A stretch of 64,000 nucleotides of DNA from positions 248,001-312,000 of the forward strand of contig JACATO010001453.1 in NCBI GenBank assembly GCA_018389105.1. Reading direction: 5' to 3'. The translations under genes and the position numbers were made by a program. The DNA is from Nautilus pompilius (Eukaryota > Mollusca > Cephalopoda > Nautilida > Nautilidae). Below, piece after piece: positions 33,916 to 60,115 of this stretch (positions are counted from its first letter, which is position 1; each line of letters opens with the position of its first letter). A model generated the notes under the pieces. That model ran no database searches and was not told the DNA's origin. It saw only the letters and a program-made list of their open reading frames with translations.

Positions 33916-36814
33916 ATTACAAAGATTCATAGCCTGAGCTTTCAAACCATTAGTATTAAGACTAGTGCCAACATTACAAAGATTCATAGCCTGAGCTTTC
34001 AAACCATTAGTATTAAGACTAGTGCCAACATTACAAAGATTCATAGCCTGAGCTTTCAAACCATTAGTATTAAGACTAGTGCCAACATTACAAAGATTCA
34101 TAGCCTGAGCTTTCAAACCATTAGTATTAAGACTAGTGCCAACATTACAAAGATTCATAGCCTGAGCTTTCAAACCATTAGTATTAAGACTAGTGACAAC
34201 ATTACAAAGATTCATAGCTTGAGCTTTCAAACCATTAGTATTAAGACTAGTGCCAACATTACAAAGATTCATAGCCTGAGCTTTCAAACCATTAGTATTA
34301 AGACTAGTGCCAGCATTACAAAGATTCATAGCCTGAGCTTTCAAACCATTAGTATTAAGACTAGTGACAACATTACAAGATTCATAGCCTGAGCTTTCAA
34401 ACCATTAGTATTAAGACTAGTGACAACATTACAAAGATTCATAGCCTGAGCTTTCAAACCATTAGTATTAAGACTAGTGACAACATTACAAGGATTCATA
34501 GCCTGAGCTTTCAAACCATTAGTATTAAGACTAGTGACAACATTACAAAGATTCATAGCTTGAGCTTTCAAACCATTAGTATTAAGACTAGTGACAACAT
34601 TTAGCCTGAGCTGTCAAACCATTAGTATTAAGACTAGTGACAACATTACAAAGATTCATAGCTTGAGCTTTCAAACCATTAGTATTAAGACTAGTGCCAA
34701 CATTACAAAGATTCATAGCCTGAGCTTTCAAACCATTAGTATTAAGACTAGTGCCAGCATTACAAAGATTCATAGCCTGAGCTTTCAAACCATTAGTATT
34801 AAGACTAGTGACAACATTACAAAGATTCATAGCCTGAGCTTTCAAACCATTAGTATTAAGACTAGTGACAACATTACAAAGATTCATAGCCTGAGCTTTC
34901 AAACCATTAGTATTAAGACTAGTGACAACATTACAAGGATTCATAGCCTGAGCTTTCAAACCATTAGTATTAAGACTAGTGACAACATTACAAAGATTCA
35001 TAGCTTGAGCTTTCAAACCATTAGTATTAAGACTAGTGACAACATTTAGCCTGAGCTTTCAAACCATTAGTATTAAGACTAGTGCCAGCATTACAAAGAT
35101 TCATAGCCTGAGCTTTCAAACCATTAGTATTAAGACTAGTGCCAACATTACAAGGATTCACAGCCTGAGCTTTCAAACCATTAGTATTAAGACTAGTGAC
35201 AACATTACAAAGATTCATAGCTTGAGCTTTCAAACCATTAGTATTAAGACTAGTGCCAGCATTACAAAGATTCATAGCCTGAGCTTTCAAACCATTAGTA
35301 TTAAGACTAGTGACAACATTACAAAGATTCATAGCCTGAGCTTTCAAACCATTAGTATTAAGACTAGTGCCAACATTACAAAGATTCATAGCCTGAGCTT
35401 TCAAACCATTAGTATTAAGACTAGTGACAACATTACAAAGATTCATAGCCTGAGCTTTCAAACCATTAGTATTAAGACTAGTGACAACATTACAAGGATT
35501 CATAGCCTGAGCTTTCAAACCATTAGTATTAAGACTAGTGCGAACATTACAAAGATTCATAGCCTGAGCTTTCAAACCATTAGTATTAAGACTAGTGACA
35601 ACATTACAAAGATTCATAGCCTGAGCTTTCAAACCATTAGTATTAAGACTAGTGCCAACATTACAAGGATTCATAGCCTGAGCTTTCAAACCGTTAGTAT
35701 TAAGACTAGTGACAACATTACAAGGATTCATAGCCTGAGCTTTCAAACCATTAGTATTAAGACTAGTGACAACATTACAAGGATTCATAGCCTGAGCTTT
35801 CAACCATTAGTATTAAGACTAGTGCCAACATTACAAAGATTCATAGCCTGAGCTTTCAAACCATTAGTATTAAGACTAGTGACAACATTACAAGGATTCA
35901 TAGCCTGAGCTTTCAAACCATTAGTATTAAGACTAGTGACAACATTACAAAGATTCATAGCCTGAGCTTTCAAACCATTAGTATTAAGACTAGTGACAAC
36001 ATTACAAGGATTCATAGCCTGAGCTTTCAAACCATTAGTATTAAGACTAGTGCCAACATTACAAAGATTCATAGCCTGAGCTTTCAAACCATTAGTATTA
36101 AGACTAGTGACAACATTACAAGGATTCATAGCCTGAGCTTTCAAACCGTTAGTATTAAGACTAGTGACAACATTACAAGGATTCATAGCCTGAGCTTTCA
36201 AACCATTAGTATTAAGACTAGTGACAACATTACAAAGATTCATAGCTTGAGCTTTCAAACCATTAGTATTAAGACTAGTGCCAACATTACAAAGATTCAT
36301 AGCCTGAGCTTTCAAACCATTAGTATTAAGACTAGTGACAACATTTAGCCTGAGCTTTCAAACCATTAGTATTAAGACTAGTGATAACATTACAAGGATT
36401 CATAGCCTGAGCTTTCAAACCATTAGTATTAAGACTAGTGCCAACATTACAAGGATTCACAGCCTGAGCTTTCAAACCATTAGTATTAAGACTAGTGCCA
36501 ACATTACAAGGATTCACAGCCTGAGCTTTCAAACCATTAGTATTAAGACTAGTGCCAACATTACAAAGATTCATAGCCTGAGCTTTCAAACCATTAGTAT
36601 TAAGACTAGTGACAACATTTAGCCTGAGCTTTCAAACCATTAGTATTAAGACTAGTGACAACATTACAAGGATTCATAGCCTGAGCTTTCAAACCATTAG
36701 TATTAAGACTAGTGCCAACATTACAAGGATTCACAGCCTGAGCTTTCAAACCATTAGTATTAAGACTAGTGCCAACATTACAAGGATTCACAGCCTGAGC
36801 TTTCAAACCATTAG
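33916..36814. repeat. Tandem array, about 51 copies of a 57-bp unit
   Basis: The unit begins ATTACAAAGATTCATAGCCT, continues GAGCTTTCAAACCATTAG, and ends TATTAAGACTAGTGCCAAC. Positions 33916 and 33973 start successive units and the 57-bp register holds throughout. Exceptions are four copies lacking the same 11 bp (ACAAAGATTCA, junctions near 34602, 35047, 36346, 36620) and single-base losses near 34376 and 35803. Variants are limited to a few positions: GCC/GAC/GAT/GCG, AAAG/AAGG, TAGCC/TAGCT/CAGCC. As 57 is 3 x 19, one frame is open on each strand. Confidence 0.97.
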
Positions 36815-37796
36815 GCACCCTTACTAGGGAGAGTAGCCTGTCTCGGTCCCAGGTCCACAGTGATGTGGCCCATCCTATGAAATGTTTGACTTGTATTTGG
36901 TCGAGTTCATGTGTAAACGTTTCAGTGATGATGTTTCTGTGAATTTTTGTCCACCACGTTTGCCAAGTTTACTATGTATTTTTGTTTTTAAGTCGTGTTG
37001 TGCCTTTACGTAAACCCGGCATATCTTCGTCACCATTCTATGCCCCATGGCACCATACCCACATTTGGTGGGCGAGTGAGTGGTTCCCCTCCCCCCCACC
37101 TCTGTACTCAATATCTTGATGTCTGTCTATCTATGTAAGCAATATCCTACAATAATTCTCAGTAGTGGTGGTGTGTCCGTCCGACTTGTTAACGCATGCC
37201 GGCTGTTACAGGGCTCCACTTCACGTTGTTTTTTTTTTTCAAGTTAAAGCTTCTTCAAAGTCAGTCGGTTTGTACAGAATACATCCCCTCAGCCTCCGTG
37301 TCCACCGTTCTTGACGACACCGGCCCCACCTCCATTCCCTCTTACATCCATACGACCTTTTACCACCCCCCCCCCCCCCGGGGAGGAGGGAGGGAGAGGG
37401 AGTCTCCTCACCTAGGCTAATGTCGTACAACACAAAACCAAACCGACAAAAAAACCCGCTGCGTACTAGAGAGAAACCAATTTTAAAAGAAAGAAAGGTT
37501 TTTCTCCCAGTTTCACTGAAAAAACCGTAGCGATTTCCTACCAGAATAATCATCGGAAGATCCAGGGAGAGAGAGAGAGAGAACGAACGCCCGGCATTTG
37601 TCGAACGCCGGAACTTTCGTACAAAAAGGACCGGGCGGCACAGCGGGGGAAACGATTGCTTAAATAATTTTTCGCGCATTTTCTTCGCCGAAAATATGCG
37701 GCTCAACATCGGAACGGCTCCCTGTTCGCGCCGACGTTCCTACGAGACGGCGACTGTTATCGCCGTTGGCAGTCGACTTAACCGGAAGTTGATATA
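36815..37796 (+). promoter_or_regulatory. NUDT21 upstream region / CpG-rich promoter
   Basis: GC and CpG content rise from about 37.1 kb and stay high to about 38.5 kb, spanning the first coding exon of NUDT21. C-runs occur at 37090, 37365 and 38170. No TATA box is evident at a fixed distance, as is common for housekeeping CpG promoters. A 156-codon minus-strand frame at 37709-37239 is probably spurious. Confidence 0.5.
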
Positions 37797-53490
<15,694 letters not shown>

Positions 53491-54300
53491 TGAGTGGTGC
53501 TCAGTTAATTTCAGAATATCATAAGTTGTCCAGATAATTTGTCAGGCCACTTTTTTTTTTTTTTTAATTACTTAATTTTATTTTTTTAAAACAAACCTTC
53601 CCTTCTTCCCAGATACTACATTTGGAAATTGCTATATTAGTATTACTTTGGGGATAGGTAGTTTTCATATTGGTTGGTTAACGTGTTTAGGGGCTCTCAT
53701 TGAGTGTGGGAGAAGGGGTTTGATCAGCAGTCTGAAAATATGGATAATGTCAGTATTTCTTAAAACAACAACAAAAGTAAATCATTGTGGAAACTGTTTA
53801 TTATTCCTTAGGACCTTTGCAGTTTAGATGACTCTGCATCTGATGTTATGTTATTATTCATACTCAAGTTTACAGTTATGTTGATACTCAAGAACCAGCT
53901 AGCTGAACCTACATAAAGAAACAAATGACTGGTTTAGTTTCATTCTTTGTGAGCTTGTTATTTGTCAATCTTTTTTGTTGACCGCAAAATTTCAAGAGAT
54001 TGATAGTTCACATGAAGCTGGCATCCATAATTAATTCTACCTATGATGAATCATTTTTTAAAATTCTAGTATCTGTTTTGATAATTTGTGTACATGTGTT
54101 TTTATTTTTTTAACTTGAAAATATTTAAAAAATTTAAAAAATTTTTTTTTTGCTTTGTATTTTTAATAGCATTATTTCAGTAGTCCATTGTATTTTTGTT
54201 TTGTTTTTTTGTAAATAGCAACAGGGAGTCTAAATTCGCATATTTAAAATTATAATGTTGACTTAGTTATCTCCCTTTTACTGCAAAATTTTTTTGCTCT

Positions 54301-56995
54301 GGGGCCATTCCATGTCAAGTGGACCAGTGGTCAACATCCGACCTCCCTGAGAAAAATTTGCAAAAAATATATGTTGTAGTATAAGATTTTAGAATTCTAA
54401 ATGTGAAATTTGAGCATCCTAATTTTAAAAAATTGACTGAGATATGGTCATTTTTCTGCATAGTCTCCTTTCAGACTCAAAAACATTAATTTTCTTCCAT
54501 TTATGCCTACATTTTTTTTTTTACTAGTTCCTGTCGGTGCTCTGCAAAAGCAAAAAAAAAAAAAATTTGGGCTGCTTTGTTTTTTGGTGGCTTAGAGTAC
54601 CTGCTGTATCATTCAGAACTGTGCAAATTGAGTTTTCAGTATATGATTAGTCATATAAAGACTATAAAATAACATTCGGGGGATATCACTCATATCATCA
54701 CAGATATCTCAGCCTGAACTTGCTTTTCCCATGGAAAAGTGGCCATTTCAGCGGTCAATTTGGCCGTGTCAGACAATGTCAGCAAGATTAATTTTTATTG
54801 CAGATGAAAGCTCTGATGTCCAGTTCTAACATATCCAAAATTCAACTCTGGCACTCAAGTGCTTCTATTTTTATTTCTACCACCTTTTTTCGTGTGTCTT
54901 GGCAATACCGTGCATTGTTGCATCTTCGTAAGCTGCAAAGAAATCCTTACTTTTGCACTAAGATGGTCAAAATCACCATTCTTAAAGAACTTATTATGTA
55001 GATTACGAATATATAAAAAAAAACAAAGCAATTCCATCTACAGTTTCTTCGCAAATTGGCTTCGAAGATCATAGAAAAAGCAGCTTTATCAGTTAGCTGG
55101 CCAAGTCAGCTGGCCACATATGACCAAATAAGCAAGTAGGATGCCCATGTACCAACATATGACATATTACATAAGGTAAATAATCAGATCAACGAAGAAG
55201 AAGAAACTTTATTTTGATTGGGTACTCAGGATCAAGAAAAGTCTAGCCACTTTCCCTTGCACGTTTGTATTCAGGCTGTATTGACACTCCAAACTTCTGC
55301 AGATATTTGGTGTCATGTACAGAGAATGTTTTCAAATGGCACCCAGACAATGTCATCTTTCTGAGGCCAAGATAAATACCCATTCTGATTTCTCATAAAT
55401 TTGACCTGAACATCACGATTTTCCTCAGATCTTTGCAAAATGCTACCAATGTACCATTGGTTATCATAACGACAAACAACATATTTTCCAGGAATAAACT
55501 GATCTGTTACTGCTTCCTCACCTAGACTCACACTCGTCAGTTTTTGTTCGTCGAAGTGATCAGCTGAAATACAGAACATTTTCAGTTTGCCCATGCAAAG
55601 GACATAACAATGATGCGATCTGGTACCAGGAATAGTTTTTACACTTTTGTAACGAGTTTCCAGATCAAAGTTGCCAGTGTTTTGTTGAATATCTTCCGAT
55701 GTGATGTATAAGAAATTCATCCCATCAACCCTAATACACACCACCCATTGGAAGAGATCTTGCAGCGTCAAAATTTGATCGCTAGTGGTTGCTATGCAAG
55801 GCTTCTCCACTGTAACTGGCTGGGTGCTATTAGTGTGAACCGAAATCAAGTTGCACAAAATTAGTAAATGGTCAGGATAAAATGAAAGGAAGTAGGCCAA
55901 AAGTCTATGCCCCTGTGCCGGACTATGCCTGTACACCCTAACCCTTCGATGATCATCGGATGACTTCATCATTTGATTATTGGTGAGCAATATCAACGAG
56001 CATGTGCTGCATCGGATTCACGCACTGGCATGATGATGAGGCAGACTGTTGTGGTGGTAGCCACAGATTATATTTGTAATTAAAACATTAAGGTGTCGAG
56101 TCCCTCGCTGATTGATTATTAATCAAGTGTGTGTGTGGACAGTGCTAGATATATACCAGAGACCCCATTGTTTAAGCATTGTGAAACGGTTGTGTTCTTT
56201 GTCATTTTTTCCACGCGCACACATCTGTCTCGGCTGGTGTCGGTCAGCAGACAAGCTGACATGACACAGCCAACACAACTGAGCGCACAATCAGGATGAA
56301 ACTATAATTCCTTCAGCCATATGATTGATATATTCGTAATCTACATAATAAGTTCTATAAGAATGGTAATTTTGACCATCTTGGTGCAAAAGTAAGGATT
56401 TCTTTGCAGCTTACAAAGATGCAGCAATGCACGATATTGCCAAGACACACGAAAAAAGGTGGTAGAAATAAAAATAGAAGCACTTGAGTGCCAGAGTTGA
56501 ATTTTGGATATGTTAGAACTGGACATCAGAGCTTTCATTTGCAATAAAAATTAATCTTGCTGACATTGTCTGACACGGCCACTTTTCCATGGGAAAAGCA
56601 AGTTCAGGCTGAGATATCTCGGGGGATATCACTCATATCATCACAATGTTATTTTATAGTCTTTATATGACTAATCATATACTGAAAACTCAATTTGCAC
56701 AGTTCTGGATGGTACAGCAGGTACTCTAAGAAGCCACCAAAAAAACAAAGCAGCCCAAATTTTTTTTTTTTGCTTTTGCAGTGCACCGACAGGAAAGGGT
56801 TAAGAGATACAGAAAAACCGAATGCACTAGTTGTAATCTATGTAAAATGTTCTTCCGGATTGCAAAGTTAGGTATCTGTAGGCATAAATGGAAGAAAATT
56901 AATGATGTGTTTGAGTCTGAAAGGGGACTATGCAGAAAAATGACCATGTCTCAGTCAATTTTTTTTAATTAGGATGCTCAAATTTCACATTTAGC
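54301..56995. mobile_element. Unclassified element with ~650-bp inverted arms
   Basis: The left arm (about 54301-55015) and right arm (about 56335-56995) are inverted copies. In the inner 200 bp, the 67-codon frames at 54798-55001 (+) and 56544-56341 (-) differ at only two residues. Outer parts also pair, for example GCATAGTCTCCTTTCAGACT and its complement near 56920. The right arm carries about 70 bp (56795-56870) absent from the left, and the left has an outer GGGGCCATTCCATG end that the right lacks. The interior (55016-56334) encodes one ORF. Superfamily not recognised. Confidence 0.8.
55313..55996 (-). CDS. ORF of the long-arm element, Tudor/SH3-like C-terminus
   Basis: A 227-codon open frame on the minus strand between the inverted arms. 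The C-terminal third reads FIPGKYVVCRYDNQWYIGSI, then VQVKFMRNQNGY, WPQKDDIVWVPFENIL. The WYxG followed by a VxFM strand suggests a Tudor or SH3-like barrel, seen at the C-terminus of some repetitive proteins of invertebrates. The middle part (CIRVDGMNFLYITSEDIQ, SHHCYVLCMGKLKMFCIS) has no motif I know. No catalytic DDE pattern is evident, so it may be the last part of a longer transposase or an accessory protein. Confidence 0.5.
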   Translation of the reverse strand: MILLTNNQMMKSSDDHRRVRVYRHSPAQGHRLLAYFLSFYPDHLLILCNLISVHTNSTQPVTVEKPCIATTSDQILTLQDLFQWVVCIRVDGMNFLYITSEDIQQNTGNFDLETRYKSVKTIPGTRSHHCYVLCMGKLKMFCISADHFDEQKLTSVSLGEEAVTDQFIPGKYVVCRYDNQWYIGSILQRSEENRDVQVKFMRNQNGYLSWPQKDDIVWVPFENILCT

Positions 56996-57839
56996 CTCTG
57001 ATTCCCTCTGTTTTCCATAGTATGATTGGCTAGGAATATGTGGGACAGGCAGCAGTCCTTTTTGAGCTACCATCAACCTGATAACTCCTTTATAATCTTC
57101 AGACATTAATGTTAGGTTTTTAATCTATCATTTCTAGTTATGTTTACCCAGTGTCTGGATTGTGCTGCTAACTCAAGAACTATACTTTGTTGTTGTTTTT
57201 AATTCTGTGGTAGCTGAAAATATCTATATCATTTTGGTTCTAATTACCAAATGTGCTCCAATAAATATCTACCCCTCATTTCAGCCTGCCAAACCCATTT
57301 AGGAATATTTCAGCACACGAATATCTCTATCAAAGAATTTACTTTGAAGCCAGCCACGAGCCTTGCTCATTGCATTTCCAGACATAAATGAAATCACTCA
57401 TCTCAGTTCAAATCAGTTATAGCCTACTTCAAAGTCCTTTTCATGTTTATTTGTGATTTTGCTTATTGTTTGTTGACACACACTCCTCTCTCCCTACCTA
57501 TGCTTTTACATTGTCATTGTAGCATTTATTGGATATCACCTTACTTGGTAATACCTTGGAAAGTGCTCCTTGTTTAATCATGTGATCTATACATTGCTGA
57601 TCTCATGATGATCTATTTAAGTGGCATGTGCTTGGATATTGTATCAGATTATTGTTTGCTGTGCTTTTACCATATTAGGCTTTTGTGCCACAACATCAAT
57701 TCTTTACGCATGTTCTTTCATTCATCTGAAATTATTGTAGCAAGCATTGTATATTTTGTTTGTAGAAGAGTTGGAATCAAAAGAATGCTAAAGACAGCAA
57801 TTTGCGCACACAAGTTAAGCTAGATGCTGCACACTAGGT

Positions 57840-58885
57840 AAAATCTATAATAAGTGAGGCGGCAAGGACATTTGTTGGGTGACAGAAAAAGAATTGTGTG
57901 TATACAGCAAGCTTATGAGGGAGAACTGATTTTGGGCTTGCCCAAGATTAAAAGGCAATTACTTGGTGGTGATCGGATTGAGATGCTAAAATAGATTGCT
58001 AACTTTTTGACTGGTCTTCTGAATGTCATGATCATAGCATATGAATCTCAGAAACAACAGATAAAACTCAACTGTTGTGCAAATTCTGCTTTAACACCCA
58101 GGAATGAAAGGTGGAAAGCTTCCACTGATACATCATTACAATGTGACAATTAGGTGAGTACTTCACTGCTGATATTAGAATCCATTATAAGATAGCTGTT
58201 TACTTCAACACATATTCTACTGAAAAAATTGCCTTAATCAAAACAACTGGGCTTGAAAAGGACAAAATGACAGTCATGTTCAGCATGATGACCGTTGGTG
58301 AAAATTACCCATCCATCCCATCTTGTCTTGAGAAGGAAATGAGAAATAATTACTTTGACTCCTGAAAGAGTTTGTCAGAATGAGTTCAGAGGGTTTGTTG
58401 AAAGAAGACATCATTTTCTACTGCATGTGAAGTTTATGGAGTTGTATGCTTAATGTAAACTTGTGTTTTTGGAACTTATTTAGAGCATATAAGGCTCAGA
58501 AAGTAAGACAGTGAGCAAGCACGCATAGAGTACCTGCAACTTCATTGACTCTTGGTAATTGTACTACCTTAGTACAATTGGATGGTAAATGGAAGCCACA
58601 TGTATGTGAAAGGCAAGCACATGAGGACAGAGCCACACTGCCTCCAGTCAAGGATGCTTGGAACCTTTTGTCTCCAGATGACCTCAGTAAGTTTCAAGAT
58701 GAGCATATCTAATATCCTAGATAGCACAGAAGACAATGTATTACAGAACATTAACTGGAATTCAGATGATGAATTGTAGTACTTAGGATTCAAGTCACAG
58801 GATTGCAAAGTGTCAGAAGGAGTATAAGAAGCATCTAAATATAATGTGGAGGACGAAGAGCTAGAACAACATTTCCACAACAAAG
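57840..58885 (+). mobile_element. Tigger/pogo transposase remnant (DDE and C-terminus)
   Basis: In shifted frames: IALIKTTGLEKDKMTVMFSM (the KTTGxEK..TVML strand after the first D; near 58222-58280), VGENYPSIPSCLEKEM, then VKDAWNLLSPDDLSKF near 58640-58690 and SISNILDSTEDNVLQ with NSDDEL near 58710-58780, the usual acidic C-terminus. Multiple stops. It lies downstream of NUDT21 exon 6, probably still in the last intron. Confidence 0.75.
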
Positions 58886-59999
58886 TCTGTAGTCATAGTA
58901 AAGTAACTCAGTGAAGTTAGAATTAGTAGTCAAAATGCAATTGATTTGTGTTGTTTCTTATATTTTTAAAAATTAATTTTTTTCCCAAAAAGAGAACTTT
59001 TCTAGTACATTTCACTTTTCAGATCATGTGTTATGATTTTTTTCTGTTTCACTGACAAAGCAACTAAGTAAAATTGCTTTGATAATAGTTTTCTTTTTTA
59101 TTTCACTTAGATCTATGCTGTATATTCAATGTTGGCTTATTATTATCACTTGGATATTTTCATATTGTTTAGTTTTTATTTGGTGCTGCATTGTTGTTGA
59201 ATGTAGGAAAATTTGGGTCTTATTTTCAGTTTTCAACATGTAGACTTTTTTCTTGGTTCTAATAAATGCCTAAGTGGCTAACCAATTTTAAAAGCAGTAG
59301 ACTCTTCTCAGTAGGAAATAATTAAATTTAGGAGAACTGACTTCTCATTCAGGGAAGGCAACTTGAAAATTTTTGAGTTATACATTTAGTTATTTCCTTT
59401 TACTATTATACTTTACATTTCTGCAGTAAATTTAAGAAATAATTCTTTACTAATATAGATGAAGTTGAGTGTCTCTTGCAACTGAACAATACAGATTTGG
59501 TTACTTCATGTGGTTTGATTAGTGCTGATCTGTAGTTCACTTTTGTGGTCATGTGACACATTTTAAACTAGAATACTACCACCTCAAATGGTCATGCATC
59601 AGTCAGTTTGTTAGTTTAGTTCATACTCTGATTAGAGAAGAGAACTTGGTTAACCTACTCCTGTCTAGTCCTGTGGTATACTGGTGTTAGCTTAATGCAT
59701 AGATTAGAAGAGTGTAGCCAATTTTGTGCAAACTTGTCAGTGATATAGTGCCTATGGACATGCCACAATTCATTCTGGATGGAATGTGCAAAGATAGTGT
59801 GGCTATGTTGAGCTACATACGCAATGTGGTGGTTATTGTGGCACCGCTGCTAAGTCTCTCATGAACTACTGTATGTACTTGTGCATAAGTTGAAGAAGTT
59901 TCCCCTCAAAATAGTCTAAATATCTTGCCTTGTTTTATCTGTGAGAGGAGGTAAAATCTCTAGCTACCCAAATACTGTCACCTCCAAGTTTAAGTGAAG

Positions 60000-60115
60000 G
60001 AGTGATGGTAGTGATGATATCTATAATGACATCGTGACTGAGGAACGAGCCAGACAACTATTTCAGGAGTCTGGTGACAAGGAGTTTATTGATTTTAGGA
60101 CCAGTTATGCGATGA
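60000..60115 (+). mobile_element. Possible transposase acidic tail remnant
   Basis: A short frame gives SDGSDDIYNDIVTEERARQL then FQESGDKEFIDF, resembling the acidic C-termini of Tigger/piggyBac-like transposases. Too short to classify. Confidence 0.3.

Noticed and set aside
33829..36827. Repeat proteins on both strands of the 57-bp array
   Set aside because: A period divisible by three makes frames open by default, and the 11-bp and 1-bp deletions would break any real gene. No promoter or splice signals were seen.
37239..37709. 156-codon minus-strand frame upstream of NUDT21
   Set aside because: It runs through C-runs and GAGAG tracts of the CpG-rich promoter and has no recognisable domain.
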